Source: Loxodes magnus (taxonomy: Eukaryota > Ciliophora > Karyorelictea > Loxodida > Loxodidae). From it: a DNA stretch of 64,000 nucleotides. The notes below the pieces were generated by a model. It was not told where the DNA came from, searched no databases, and saw nothing but the letters and a program-made list of their open reading frames with translations. Made by a program: the position numbers and the translations under genes. Positions 36,748 to 50,286 of the stretch are shown here, piece by piece. How positions within the stretch are numbered: position 1 is the first letter of the stretch; every line of letters begins with the position of its first letter. The stretch spans positions 434,001 to 498,000 of the forward strand of contig CAMPDV010000108.1 in assembly GCA_946699065.1 (NCBI GenBank), given 5' to 3'.

Positions 36748-39700
36748 ATGTATGCTTTTCATAAAGGAGCTGAAATCTTATCGACCAAAGAAAATTCCAT
36801 CGAAGAAATAACTTAAAAAAGTTAATTTAGTGAAAACATCAATATGTTTTTGGATCATGATAGTTCTTTCAATTCTAGTTAGAGTTAACTGAGAGCTTAT
36901 TATTCAAAAATAATTGAAGAGGACTAAGAAAATTCTAATCAAAGTCAAAGTGACTTATAAAATCCTAACGATTCTATAGTTTAAAACAATAAGTGATAAG
37001 CTCTTACTGATTTAAGGATTAATGAAGAAGCAACAGATAATTAAAACGAATTTTTAAGAATTAACACTAATATATCTCAAAACATCTATTATAACGAAGA
37101 TTTGACAAAAAACTCTAATAAAAAAGAATGAAATATCATTAGTCAAAATCAGGAAATTCAATTAAAACCTTAAAATTATCTTGATTATGCAAAATAAGGA
37201 ATAGCTCTGAGCTAGTAAAATAGATGCTAAGAAGCTATAAAATGTTATGATCAAGCTTTATAAATAAATCCTAATGATTTCTTAATTTGATACAACAAAG
37301 GAATAGCATTTAACTAGTAAAATAGTTATGAAGAAGCAATAAACTGCTATGATAAAGCTATCATAATAAATTCTAGCCATTTTGAATCTTATTTCAATAA
37401 AGCTTTAGCACTCGATTGCTTGAACAGAAATGAAGAGGCGATAGAAAATTTAAAAATAGCAATTTAACAAAAATTGAATTGTTCTGAAGCTTATAATAAT
37501 ATGGGAATTTTACTTAGGAAGTTGAATAGAAATGAAGAAGCAATTAATAGTTTTGATTAAGCACTTTAAATTAATCCAAATGATCTATTAGCAATTAATA
37601 ACAAAGGAAATTTACTTGTAGTATTAAATAGGAATGAAGAAGCTTTACAAATTTATGATAAAATAATTAAAATAGATCTTAATAATAATGCTGCTTATAA
37701 TAACAAGGGTATAGCTCATTATAATTTACAGTAATATTAGGAAGCAAAAAAGAGCTTTAGTCAAGCCATTTAAATTAGCGCTTCTATTCCTGAGCCTTAT
37801 AATAATAGAGGAAATACATTTAAAAAACTTAATTTAAATATAGAAGCATTAGAAGATTATAATAAAGCTATTGATATCAATTCTTCTTTTTATCAAGTTT
37901 ACTTTAATAAAGGACTATTATTTTATAGTTTAAATAAATCTCAAGAAGCTATTGACGCATTTGATAAAGCTTTATAACTTAATCCTAAATTTCAAGAAGC
38001 TTGGATAAGCAAAGCAATATCCCTCAGAATTCTGAATAAAAACTTAGAAGCAATAGAATGCTATAATTAAGTTATAAAACTCAATCATAAAAGTTATTAT
38101 GCATACCATAGCAAAGGGACAACTCTCTATAATTTGAATAACCATTAAGAAGCAATAGAATTCTATGAATAAGCTATTTAATTGAACTCGAATTATTATT
38201 AAGCTTACAATAGCAAAGGATTAGCACTAAAATATCTGAACAAGTATGAAGAAGCTATAGGATGCTATTAAAAAGCTGTAGAAATAAATCCAAATTTTTA
38301 TCAGGCTTATAGCAATTTAGGAATAGTTCTTAAGTAGTAGTAAAAATATAACGAATCCATTAAGAATTTCGATATAGCAATCAAAGTCAACTCCAATTAC
38401 TCAGATGCTTGGAATAATAAGGGTTTAGCTCTATATGGTTAAAAAAGATTTGAAGAAGCAAAGTAATGCTACAAACATGCAATAAACATTAATCATGAAG
38501 TTTCTGAATACTTTAATAATTTAGGGCAGGCTTATAAAAAACTGATAAAGCTTAACGAAGCATTAAAATAATTTGATTTAGCGATTAATCTTAGTCCTTC
38601 TAATTTTCTCTACCATAGTAATAAAGGCAATATTCTTTCAATGCAATAAAAATATCAAGAAGCATTAAAATGCTATGATACTGCGATTTAACTTAATCCT
38701 AATTGCCAATAAAGTTTATATAGTAAAGGCATTGTTCTTTAGAGTTAAAATAGATTTAATGAAGCTCTAGAATGCTTTAATTAGTTAATAGATATCAAAC
38801 CTTAAAATTCATAATTCTACGACTAAAAAGGATTCTTTTTACTAAAACTAAATAGAATAGAAGAAGCACTTGAATGCTTTAATATGGCAGTAAATCTAAA
38901 TCCTAACAATCCTTAGTTCTGGTTTAATAGAGGTTTCGCTACTTATTTGTAAGGTGAGCTCTAGTTGTCAATTGATTATTATAATATTTCCTAAAATCTA
39001 AAATCTAAATCTTTTGAATGAGGAAACATTACTTAATAAAATCCAAAATTATATCTAAGCCACAAAGCTTTTGAAAGCTATAACTAATTCCTTTATCTTA
39101 TTCCTAATATTAAAAAAAATAAGCTAAGTTAGTATAATTCTCCTTCTTCTTAATAAGAACTTACTATTATCGACAATTTAATATCATTTATTTACCAAAA
39201 TGGAATAAATACTAATGGCCATTCAAATATCAGAGTTTGAGAATATAGGAAATTGATTCCAAAAGAAGAATTTTTATAAAAATAAAAAATTATAGGGACA
39301 GGTGGAAATGGAATAGTTTATAAATTAAATATAGAAGGCTAAGATTATGCTTTTAAGAAATTACATTAAGAAGTAGAAGGAAATTAATAATTGTTATTAG
39401 ATACGTTTTACAATGAATGCACTTCTCTTTTGAGCATTAATCATTAAAGAGTAATTAAACTTGAAGGAATTGCTATTGACACTTCTCAGAAGAATAACTT
39501 ATAACTATGCTATTATACTAAGTATTACCCTAAAGGTAGCTTATTTGATTTAATTAAGACTAAAAAATTATTTGCAGAAGATAAAAATGATAAATAAGCT
39601 AGATTTGTAAAGAAGCTTATATTGCTATTTTAAATAGCTGAAGGAATAGAAGCCATTCATATGAAAGGTTTAGTTCATAGAGATATAAAATCTCCAAATA

Positions 39701-40278
39701 TACTAATAGATGATGATTATACTCCTAAAATAGCTGATTTTGGTACTGTAAGTGAAGCTAATATAACAACTACTTTATAGGGTAGAGGATCATTCTAATG
39801 AATGGCTCCTGAAATATATGAAAATAAAGTAAGTCAAAAAAGTGATATTTGGTCTTTGTCTTGTGTTGCTATAGAGATTTTCAACGAAACTTAACCATTT
39901 CCTATCTTGAAAAACTCTTTTTAATTTTACTAGGCTATTTGCATCGATAAACATATTCCTTTGCTTTCATAAGAAATTACTTAAGAGCCTGCTTTAACGA
40001 ATTTGCTATTAAATTGCTTTAAATAAATTCCTAAGGCAAGACCTGAAATTTAAACTTTCAAAAAAGGGATTAATAGTTTGTTATAAAAAAGAAAACCATT
40101 TATTTAAGATATGCAGCAAGAAGTAAATTCAGCTAATTAAGTTTCTTAAGAAATATTTGTATATCAAGAAAATTATTAAGTGCTACAGTATGTTCCTGTC
40201 AGTCAAGAATAATCTTTATCCTTTTTTTTAAACTTAGAGGATTAAAATTGCATTTCAAGTTCAATCCCCTGCATTTGA
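36748..40278 (+). CDS. TPR-repeat protein kinase 2
   Basis: 1176 aa, ATG 36748 to TGA 40276-40278. About 140 N-terminal residues are Asn/Gln/Ser/Glu-rich. TPR repeats span about 143-740, then comes a linker and the kinase: [10 protein letters not shown] (near 850), [18 protein letters not shown] (near 976), DFGTVSE (near 996), FQWMAPEIY (near 1018). The gene is paralogous to those at 29821 and 55464. The segment 39425-39743 matches the first gene at 318 of 319 bp, and 39798-39902 nearly so, although flanking kinase sequence differs, suggesting gene conversion. It is likely an active kinase recruited by TPR contacts; targets unknown. Confidence 0.93.
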
Positions 40279-41058
40279 GAAAATGACCAAAACATATCTT
40301 ATTTAATTTTAAAATAAATGGATGAGTTTACTTTCAATTTATTTATCTTTTTATACTTATTTATTTATAAACTTTACTTTTCAAATAAATCCATAGATAA
40401 CTTAATTATCAGCCTTAAACTACATTCATATTCTTTTCATTTTCTTCATGTAAATAATTCCTCATTTAAGTAAATAGATATTTAAGTGATTTTTAAAGGA
40501 ATTCTTATTTAATTTATAAAAAGCAACTATTCTATACTATAAGCAGAGAACTAATTATAGTAATTTGATGTTATAAATAAATATTACTATTCAAAGCTCT
40601 CTTTTCTTTTGCTTCATTATTGATTTTAGTAAAGTAATATATTCATCAAAGCTGATTTCTTACAATCAAGCTTACATTTTCCTTAATCTCATTACATATA
40701 TTGAAAATTTTTTAATTCGCAATATTTAATAGCAAATTGAATTATTTAAATAGCGTACTGAAGTAGCTTTAATAATTGATTTATATAATTATTATTTTAC
40801 TTCAAGTTATTAGATAGGTAATTAAAAGATAGTCAAATATTACTGCTAACTTTTTAAGGCAATAAGCTTGTATCAGCTTAATATAATTATTTTTGATTCA
40901 TCTAAGTAAACTTGTATATGAGATCGTCTTTGTTCAAGTATTTTATTATAAATTAAGAGCAATAAGCAAGTTTATAATTAGTATATATTTATTAGATGTA
41001 TTGCTATTTTTACTCTTAAAATATTGAATTAGAATCTTAAAACTAATCAAAATATTTG
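40279..41058. other. Intergenic between convergent genes
   Basis: AT-rich; no feature recognised between TPR-kinase 2 and the malic enzyme gene. Confidence 0.45.
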
Positions 41059-42408
41059 TCACTACAAGCTATTCATTTTGTAGCGAGCTCTTAGTTCATA
41101 TTTATATTCATTCCAATCTTGTATCTACTTCTTAGCTATTCCTGATTCTACTGCTGCTTATGCTGCTGCCATTGAAACTACTTCTATTAATCTTGGATCA
41201 AAAGGAGTTGGGATTATATAATCTGTTCCATATTCTAATTATCTGCCTTCATAAGCTTATGCGACTACTTAAGGTACTGGTTCTCTGGCTAATTTCGAAA
41301 GAGCAATTGCAGCTGCCATCTTCATATTCTCATTTATTTCAGATGCTCTAACATCTAATGCTCCTCTAAATAAAAAAGGAAAGCACATAACATTATTGAC
41401 TTAGTTTGGATAATCTGATCTTCCTGTCGCTACTATAGCATCAGGACGAACCTCTTTTACTTTTTCGGGTCTTATTTCAGGTTCTGGATTAGCCATAGCA
41501 AAAATAATAGGTGAAGGATTCATTTTCTTAACCATTTCTTAAGTTACAGATCCTGCTACAGAAACACCAATAAATACATCAGCACCTTCTAATGCTTATT
41601 CTAATGTTCTTTTATCAGTTTCTATAGCAAGCTGATTTTTTCATTTATTCATTCCTTTATTTCTACCTTTATAGCAAACTCCGATACTATCACACAAAAT
41701 CAAATTTTAACCTTTAGCTCCATATGCCAATATCAAATTAGCACATGCGATTCCTGCTGCACCTGCTCCACTTATAACTATTTTTAAATCACTAAATTTA
41801 CGTTTAGTTATATCACAAGCATTGATAAGTCCAGCTAGACAAACTATAGCAGTTCCATGCTAATCATCATGAAAAACAGGAATGTTCATTTACTCTTTAA
41901 GCTTTTGCTCTATATAGAAACAGTCAGGACCTTTTATATCTTCTAAATTAATTCCTCCAAAACTAGGAGCTAAGCATTTAACACAGTTAATAAACTCATC
42001 TGGATTTTATGTATCTACACATAAATCTATGCTTTCAACACCTGCGAATTTATTAAATAAAACTGCTTTTCCTTCCATCACTGGTTTACCTGCCAATGCA
42101 CCTATGTTACCTAAACCTAGTACAGCTGTTCCATTACTTATAACAGCAACGCAATTTCCCTTTGTTGTATATTCATATGCTTTCTCTGGATCTTTAGCTA
42201 TGAGCTAACAAGGAATAGCAACTCCCGGAGAATAAGCAAGTGAAAGATCTTTTTAATTATTAAGTGGCTTAATAGCTTTTATTTTAAACTTTCCAGGAGT
42301 AGGAACCTTATGATACAAAAGTGGTTCAGGATCATAATATTTAGAAGAACTTCCATGCCTTGATGTAAGTTAAATAATAGAAGTTGGAAAAATATTTCTG
42401 AATTTCAT
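41059..42408 (-). CDS. NAD(P)-dependent malic enzyme, probably mitochondrial
   Basis: 449 aa, ATG 42408 to TGA 41059-41061, no intron. It catalyses oxidative decarboxylation of malate to pyruvate. Landmarks: [31 protein letters not shown], metal-binding region PVFHDDQHGTA, nucleotide-binding [24 protein letters not shown] and [10 protein letters not shown]. It resembles the short bacterial-type enzyme without a phosphotransacetylase domain. The first 25 residues ([19 protein letters not shown]) are basic and Ser/Thr-containing, a plausible mitochondrial presequence. TGA in MNKWKNQL reads as Trp; many TAA/TAG read as Gln. Cofactor preference (NAD or NADP) not decided. Confidence 0.95.
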
Positions 42409-43879
42409 ATTTTTAACTCTATTATCTAAATTAAAAGGCAAAGCTAATACATTCTATTAATGATCTTATTTAAATAGCTTCTCTTGCATACATAATAATA
42501 GTAATAGCTTAAAATAGCTTACCTTCTTTAATAAGCATATGTTTAAAAGATTAAAATAAGTTATTTGTAGTATTTAATATTAAGCTATATAGAGCTATTT
42601 AAATAAGCACTTTAACTAGAAATAGCTTATCTTATTGATTTATATATACAGGTATCAGATTATTGTTGCTTAGTGTTTAGCTAAATAAAGGTTCTATGCT
42701 TGCTTAAGATATACCAACATACTATGCTTCTAATAAATTATTTATAAATATTAGAAAAAGAGATATAAAACGATTAAACCTAACTAAAATAAAATAAAGT
42801 TATAGGATTATAGTTATTATATATAGTTACTATACTCCTTCATTTAATATCACTTATTACTTGAAATTACATACAAGTCTAGTTAAAATGATAGATATAC
42901 TTACTATAAACCAATCTTTTATGCTATAATATCATGTTTAAGTTTAATTAGAACGTGCCATGAAAGAAAATTAGTATGATAAAAGTAAATTTAAATACTT
43001 AGAATGAAGATTAAAGAACTATTATTTACTTTAATGATAATCATTTAACTCTAGCTATATCAATTAGCTCATAGTACTATCATATATAAATTTAGATCTT
43101 TAACTTCATCTTTAGCTTTTTAATTCTAAAATCTATCTTTAAAGTTTTATTATTTATAATAAATTTTAGGTATATTATTAATCTATGACTAAAGCTAAAT
43201 TCATTCTAGTAATTATAAAAGCCCTATAGCTAATATAAAAAAGTAATATAATATGAGCAAGTTAATAAAGAATATGTAAGATAATAGATAAATAAAGCTA
43301 AAATAAGAATATATATAACTTTGGATACTATATTCTATATTAAATGAATGATGTAATAAGAAGGGTATAATTTAAGTATATATGAATCATTTAAATTTAT
43401 TAATCAAATAAATTTACTAGAACTTAAATATAATAATTTTAGCTAGTAGAATTAAGCTAGATAAGAGAAGATATTAGTAATAGAAAAGCATGAAAATAGT
43501 ATAAAATACTAATACTAATATTCTATCTTTGTTCAAGATAAACTACATAGAATAAATAGAAATTTAGTTTGTAGTGTCTTGAATAAGCTACATATAATTT
43601 AATTATTGTAATTAAATTAGTGATAAACAGAATATTAACAAATTATTATAAATATTGTATTAATTCAATCTAAAGTACATTGAATTTTCAAAATAAGAGT
43701 GTTTCAAAATCAAACGATAAGTATAAAATGCACTGACTAATAATTAGAGATGATTAAAGAGGTAAGCTTGTATGAAGCTTTAGTTAATAGTAATTTGATA
43801 TAAAATATTGATTCTAAATTATTAATGATTTATTACTTAAATTTTTATAGTCAAAAATTAGTTAAGGCTTCTTTATAGA
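42409..43879. other. AT-rich intergenic region
   Basis: Divergent promoter region of about 1.5 kb. No gene, RNA or repeat seen. Confidence 0.45.
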
Positions 43880-45622
43880 ATGTCAAATATTTAAAATAAG
43901 AGTATTACCTCCTAACTAAAGGTAAAATATGAAGCTCTGGAGTCTAAAAAACATCTGTCTAAGATGGTTGATACGTAATAACACAATGAAATTGAAGAAC
44001 GAGAAAACGAACATGAAAAAACTGAAAATTTGAACATTTATAAGAAACCTTAAGTTATTAAAGGGCAAGTTAAAGAAAATGAAGATACTTAGCAATAAAA
44101 ATCCGATGGAGAGTTAGAAATGGAGGAACTGCTAAAAGAAGATCAAGCTGAAGATTAGATCAAAAAGAAGAGAAAAAAGGAAATAATTCGTTAAAATTAA
44201 CTGCAAACACAGAGAATTAAAATGCCTTACTTTGTTAAATATGGTTAGTATGGGGATGTAATAAAGAAGAAGTAACTTAAGTAAGAAAATTCCAGTCAAG
44301 ACAAAAATTAAAAAGAAACTAAATCTAATGGAGAGTAAAATAAGAAAGAAATAAAGATATTAGAAGACGTTGATCTTTTTTGAGAAAGTGATAACGAAAA
44401 TGATGATGATTAAGAAGAACCAAATGAAACCAGTAATAATTAAAAGGAGCAATCTAAAGAAAAATTTAAAATTCCTAAGCTTATCCCTAAATTACATGAC
44501 ATTAATACAGAAAAAAAGAAGGAAGACTAAATTTAATCGCAAAAACAATCTAAAATTAAAGATCGAATATAAGTTGATGAAAGATATGCCTCTAGTGATG
44601 AAGAAAGCGATAAATAATAAAGTCCCTAGAGTTCAAAGAGAATGAAAGTAGAATATGATAAGCCTAAAATTTGTTACTCTTTTTTGATTACAAAATGCTG
44701 TAGCAATTATAAAAAATGTAAATACTCACATGACAAAAATCTGATATATAGTTAAATGAAAAAAATGATAGACTGCAATTTTCACACAGTATTAAAAGAA
44801 ATCGAAAAAAATTATTCAAATGAAACTTTAAAATATTTGAGGCAGCATAATAACAGATATTATTCAGATTTGATAAAAAAGCAAATCAATCTATAGAAAT
44901 AAATTATGCAAAAGAAAAAACGTAATAAAAGAATACAAACGGAAAGTTATGATTATCAATGTAATTAATAAAACTGTAAAGAAGTTAGAGAAAAAAACGA
45001 AACTATCTATGAATAGGGACCAAATTAAAATAAACGATAAGATTAAAATCACTAAAATATCTCAATTCAAAAAATTAGCAAACTAAATAAATAAGCAATT
45101 GAAAAGTAAGGTAAAAATAAATAAGGAAGCTCATAGAATTTAAATAACTAAACTAAAAATCAAAGCATTGAAGAATAAAAGAAAATAAACAAAAAAATTC
45201 TGTAGGAAGTTTCTTTTAAAAATATCTGATAAAAGTTAAAAGATCTGTAAATTATCTAGCCTTGCTCCTCAGAAATCTATTAAAAAAACAATATCAATCA
45301 AAGTAGAGTCGATTTAGATTAAAAAATTAAAGACTTCATTTCTCAAAATCAAGATTTTGGAATTATGGAAGTATAAGTTAATCCATAGATAAAAATAATC
45401 ATAAAGAAAGAAACTGATAATGAGAAAAGTTATTTCTTCATAAAGTTTCATAAAATTTAAACTTTTTAATTGATTATTCATAAATTTCTCTCTATTAAAA
45501 ATTTAATCTTTTTACATCTTTTTTAGATAATTTATTATCTAATCTCTATAATATATACCCTAAGTTATTCTTCTTAACATCTATAATTATTTCATACAAT
45601 TCAAATATATTAAATTATTTGA
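43880..45622 (+). CDS. CCCH zinc-finger protein, probable RNA-binding
   Basis: From ATG 43880 the frame stays open to TGA 45620-45622 (580 aa). The first 260 residues are highly charged (Glu/Lys/Gln/Asp). A CCCH-like finger follows: CYSFLITK, then CSNYKKCKYSHD (C-x7-C-x6-C-x3-H), typical of RNA-binding CCCH proteins in mRNA processing. The remainder is Lys/Gln/Asn-rich. The last 50 residues are AT-driven hydrophobic sequence, so the true stop probably lies earlier, near 45450, after an unrecognised intron. Confidence 0.7.
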
Positions 45623-46031
45623 TAATTTATATCCTTCAAATAATTTTTTACATAATAAAATCTCATTTTATAAAGCTAAAAGCTCTATTATTAATTATTA
45701 ATCTTCAAATTTTTAATAAATTTTTATAACTAAAGACTGTTAGTTATTAAGCATCACATCTTATTACATTAAGTAAGTTATTTAGTATATCTTAATAATA
45801 AAACTTAAAAGAGAAGTTATTTATTACTATATTAGCCTATAATATTATCGTTTGAATCTCTTTTGCCTACTATTTATTCTATCTATTACTACTTGTAAAA
45901 ATAGAGTAAGAATTAATAGTATTAAGCAATAATTTCTCATCTTTCTTCTTAAGATTATCAAATTAAAGATAAAGCTGAATAAATGTATTTATTTATTCTT
46001 TAACTAATTTTGATTTATTTAACTAATAAAA

Positions 46032-46330
46032 ATGGCTAGTTTAGCGCGTATATCTGCTAATTTTGCCCGTTCTATGAATAGCTACCATTTTTAGAGTATT
46101 AATACTAGGCCTTGCCTTAATTAGAGATATATTCGAGATTAGTAAAATTTTCTATTTGTTCAGATCTTTTAATCTTAGAAACCCTTTACTTAATCAAGCT
46201 GTCACTAGTCTAGAGTATCTAGCTTGGACTGTTGTTCAAAGAAGTTAACTCTTAGCTCTTGATGAAGAAGAGATAAATGTTTTTAGCACAGAAACCGAAG
46301 ATTTAGAAGCGTAAGTTTATATTTACCAAA
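46032..46330 (+). CDS. Small protein with mitochondrial-like N-terminus, 3' end unresolved
   Basis: ATG 46032 opens MASLARISANFARSM, an amphipathic Arg/Ser/Ala start typical of mitochondrial presequences. A 22-nt GT-AG intron (46142-46163) joins this to a coherent second exon (NPLLNQAVTSLEYLAWTVVQ and an acidic ALDEEEINVF stretch). After about 46310 the frame becomes uncertain, probably another intron near GTAAGTT at 46313. No terminal TGA was placed. Family not recognised. Confidence 0.5.
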
Positions 46331-47190
46331 CTATGAAATTCTAAGTAGTATAGAACAGGTCGAACAAATCAGACTCAAGTAAATTAATAACTTTTATTTC
46401 GAATTTTTAATTTTAAATAACTCATTCTACCACTTATATTACAAATCCTTTATATCTAACCACATAAGATCATTAACTAATTACTTTAACTCTTCATTGC
46501 TTATTAAATAATTAAGCTAAGTCTATTGGAGAGATTAATATCTCTTTTAGCTAAACGTTGTCTTTAATATATGATTCAATTATTTAAAGTCATAAAATTT
46601 ACTCTAGGATGGAGGTAAAAATATATGAATAAAATATGAAGATATAAGGATGCTAATTTAGTTAAACTTTCAAACTTTTAAATTTTAACTTTATTTAATC
46701 CACTAAAAGGAAAATACATTTGTATAATACTATACTAAGCAATATTAGTACCTAATTAAATAAAGAATAGCAAAGATTAATTTTTCTAAAAGTAATTGCA
46801 TTTTAAGCTAAAATCTATCATACTCTTAATTTTTAAGCATTATTCATTTATTTAAGGCTTATATCTATTAAAGCTGCTTTTCTTACTATAAAAAAGAAGA
46901 GAATTAAATAAGATAGTTAATTTTAGCTATTTAGACTGATCGTTTCCTACTAATACAAATAGAAGTAAACAACTAAAGAAGTAATGAAGTAAATAGCTCT
47001 ATTAATTAGTTACTTATATTAAAATACCTACTTTAATAAAAATCTAAAAAGCACTAATATAAGTGGCAAAAGTTCGATCCATTATAAATGATGCTTAAAT
47101 ATAGTCAAACTTATTGCTTACTTCCTATTAAAGCTCGGAAATCTAGATAAATAAATAACAATAATTTCGTAACTTTATATATATTAAAAA
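46331..47190. other. Intergenic, possibly including the 3' exon of the gene at 46032
   Basis: AT-rich; no firm feature. Confidence 0.35.
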
Positions 47191-49947
47191 ATGGAAATAT
47201 TTAGTAAAAAGGAAGCATAAGAGCTTAAAGATAAAAGGGCAGACAAGTATTGTAGAACTTAAGTTTATAAGGAGAATACTTTTTATAAATTAAGACATTT
47301 AAAGGATTCAGAAAATAAGGATAAAGAGGATAATGATAAACTACAAGTTTCTTATTTAAATAATACTTTCAGCTCATATAAAGGAAATACGCTTAAAGAA
47401 TTCAAAACTCACTTAACAAATAAGGAAAAAAAATTTCGTAAGTAGATAGACTTTAAGATGGATAAAGATTCAAACTCAGTTCCATTTTTGCCTGGTTTAT
47501 GATTTTTGTCTCTTTTTCATTAGATAAACGAATTATAATGGATAAAACTTAAAATTCCTGATTCATATATAAATGGATATGGATTTCCTACTGGAGGAAT
47601 AGCTTTTACAAGACCTGACGGTTATCTGGATTTTAAAAGTGAACTAACAAATATAGAAAAAGAAGATTTCTTAAGCTAAATTTCTGTTTAAAAGGAAAGC
47701 TTTTGTAATTACTTAGCTCCTGCTTTGATTTTTAGAGTGGAAAACTCAGAGTTTAATAAAATTGTAATGCCTGATGATTCAGAGGGAAATGACAAAATCG
47801 TTAATGTAGAAAACTTACCTTAAGATGTAGTAGTACAAAAATTTATCATCAGCAAAGGAAAATTAGCAGGAAAAGTAAGAGTCTGCTGAAATATAGAGAA
47901 TGGATATAAATGCTGAAATGTGTTTAATAAGAATAGACTAGATGGCAAATAAAACATTAAGCCTGAAGATAGCATTTATAATTTTATTGCTAACGAAAAT
48001 GATTATAAGAACATCCATAAGCCAGGAGTCCCTCTTGTGAACAAAGCTCAATATGCTCATGAAAAACGAAAATAAGTAGAGTAAAAAAACGAATTGAAAT
48101 CAATAATATAGTAAAGATTACTAAATAAGGAGGGAATGGATAGAATTTTTGAAATCAAATCTTAAGAAACAACTGAGCCAGAAGCAGTAATTTAATAATA
48201 TGAATAACTTAAATAGATTGGCTAAAATTGAAAACCAGGTAAACAACTGGAGAACTTAAAAGTTACTTTCAAAGAAAGTTGGTCGAATTTAGATAATGAT
48301 TTCAAATAATCTTTAATAAACAAAGATAAGGTTTTAGAAAAGCAGCATTAAAAATAAATTCAGTAGTTTCATGAACTTTAGCATTAATTTTAAGTACAAG
48401 ATTAAATTATGAAGGAGAATGATAAGCATATTGCTAATATGTCTAATAAGCAAGAGATAGACTAAGAATACTAGAGTTAGTAAAAATAGCAGTAAATATT
48501 GAAATAGAAACTTACTCTTACAGCTAATAGGATGCATAAAAAGTAAATAAACTATGACGAAATTAGCATTTCTGATCTATCTATAAGTTAAGTATCAAAA
48601 TAACTGCTAAGTGGTAAAAATAAATATGAACGTTTCTAAGCGCCAAGCTAAAACATTCTAGAAATGAATGAAAAAAAGAAAAATTAGTCAGTAGAAAAAG
48701 AAATGAAGTAAAACTTCTAAAGGCAAACGAGCTCTTAGCAAAAAGCATTATTAAAGCCTACAACTCAAGCAGAGAGAAAAGATATATTTATGGCAAGATT
48801 TAAAGACAGTGAAAAATCTTTTGTAACATAAGTAAAAAATTTAGTCGCTTATTAAGAAATAATTAATCAAGTTTATTATCTTAAAGGCATTATTAATAAA
48901 GTACCAATTTTGAAGGATAATGGATATTCTTTAACTGAACTGATAGTAGATTTTATAAAAGATTAAGATGATTAATGGTATTTCTTAAAGATAAAGAGCT
49001 ATGATTACACTTAAAGTAAAAAGTACAAAAGCAAAATGGCTTATAAAAAGTCTAAATTAAAGAAATGCTAAGGAGAATTATGCAACAGAAGATTAAAAGT
49101 TTTATAAAGGAATAAAACTGTAGAATAAACAGATCAAGAGTCTTCTTGGTCTTAAGTTTCACTAGAAGATGAGAAAGAAGAAAATAAGAAAAAGAAAATG
49201 AAAAATTTAAAGTACCCTGATTTCATTAAATAAGATATTTAAATAAAAACACACTTAAAGCCAAAAAGATTAATGCTAAAAAAGCGAATTATTGAAAAAA
49301 TGGAAAAATTCAAAGTACCAGAAATAGATTATAAAGTTACAGATTATGATTCAATTTCTGTCTGTGAGAATTGCTTTTAAAGTTATCAAACTAATATAAA
49401 AAAATATATGCAGCATTAAATAAATAAACAAAAGCTCTAGAAAAAAAACAAGTCTAATTATGACGTTAGTTTACTTAAGGATAATAAGTTTATTGAAAAG
49501 CTAGCTAGCTAAATACTAGTTTCTAATTAAGACAATTAAAAAATTGAAAGCAAAAGATTCACAATGCCTACCTTAAGCTCTTTGAATAGAAATGCAATTG
49601 GCTAAAGTCCTTCTATTTGTTCTCCTGTTGGAAAAACATCTCGTCATTCAAGACCCGCTTCTGCAATAAGTACTAAAAGATTGCATATTAAAATATAAAA
49701 TGCAGATTGACTTAAGTAATAAAGCATTCCAGAAATTAATTAAGATTCTTTACTAATAAAATCCACTAAAAGAATAGTTCGTCCTAAATCTGCTTAACCT
49801 AGAAAAGCAAAAAAATTATCATTTAAGAATTTTGATAGATTTACGAACACATTTAAGTAAAAGGCTCAAGAAATTAAATAATTTTCTGAAATCATGCTAA
49901 GCAAAGTGTCTAATAAGTTAAAGAAAGCATAAACAAATGATTTGTGA
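47191..49947 (+). CDS. Large coiled-coil-rich protein of unknown function
   Basis: 918 aa, ATG 47191 to TGA 49945-49947, no intron needed. Residues about 98-290 form a compact, Trp-containing region (PFLPGLWFLSLFHQINELQW, YGFPTGGIAFTRPDGYLDF). About 300-530 is Gln/Lys/Glu-rich coiled coil. Residues 560-650 hold another folded-looking part (NQWYFLKI-type hydrophobics after a Gln-Asp linker). A CENCFQSY motif lies near 723, and the C-terminus is basic with SRHSRPASA and RPKSAQPRK stretches. TGA codons are used as Trp (LWFL, CWNI). The Arg-Pro-Ser-Ala tail type is seen in microtubule-associated and ciliary proteins, but no family was identified. Confidence 0.8.
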
Positions 49948-50286
49948 CATAAAAATTAGAAAATAAACTTATAAACTCTTTAATTTATTTTATTTAAACT
50001 TAATGATTAATTTTAAATTATATCAATATCAGTTATTTAGTAAATACTAAATATAAAGATAATCTATTTCTTATTAACATATTAAAAGCTGGTTTTTATG
50101 TAATTATTATAGGTAAATTTTTCAATGTGCGGAAGGATTTTAAACAAAAATTTAATTACTTAATTATTTTTTGTTTTATATAAATAGAAGTATAATCATA
50201 ATTTTTTATATTATTACATAAAATCTTCAAGTTATTAATGAGTTGAAGAATTTATAAAAAAATTAACATTACTATTATTTTCTCTT
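49948..50286. other. Intergenic between convergent genes
   Basis: About 340 bp, AT-rich; nothing specific seen. Confidence 0.45.

Noticed and set aside
41160-41351. Plus-strand Leu-rich ORF
   Set aside because: Antisense to the malic enzyme gene, which is certain.
44370-44645. Lys-rich ORF in a second plus-strand frame
   Set aside because: Out-of-frame shadow of the CCCH zinc-finger gene.
48334-48537. Minus-strand Leu-rich ORF
   Set aside because: Antisense to the Gln/Lys coiled coil of the 918-aa protein; the complement of such codons yields Leu/Phe.
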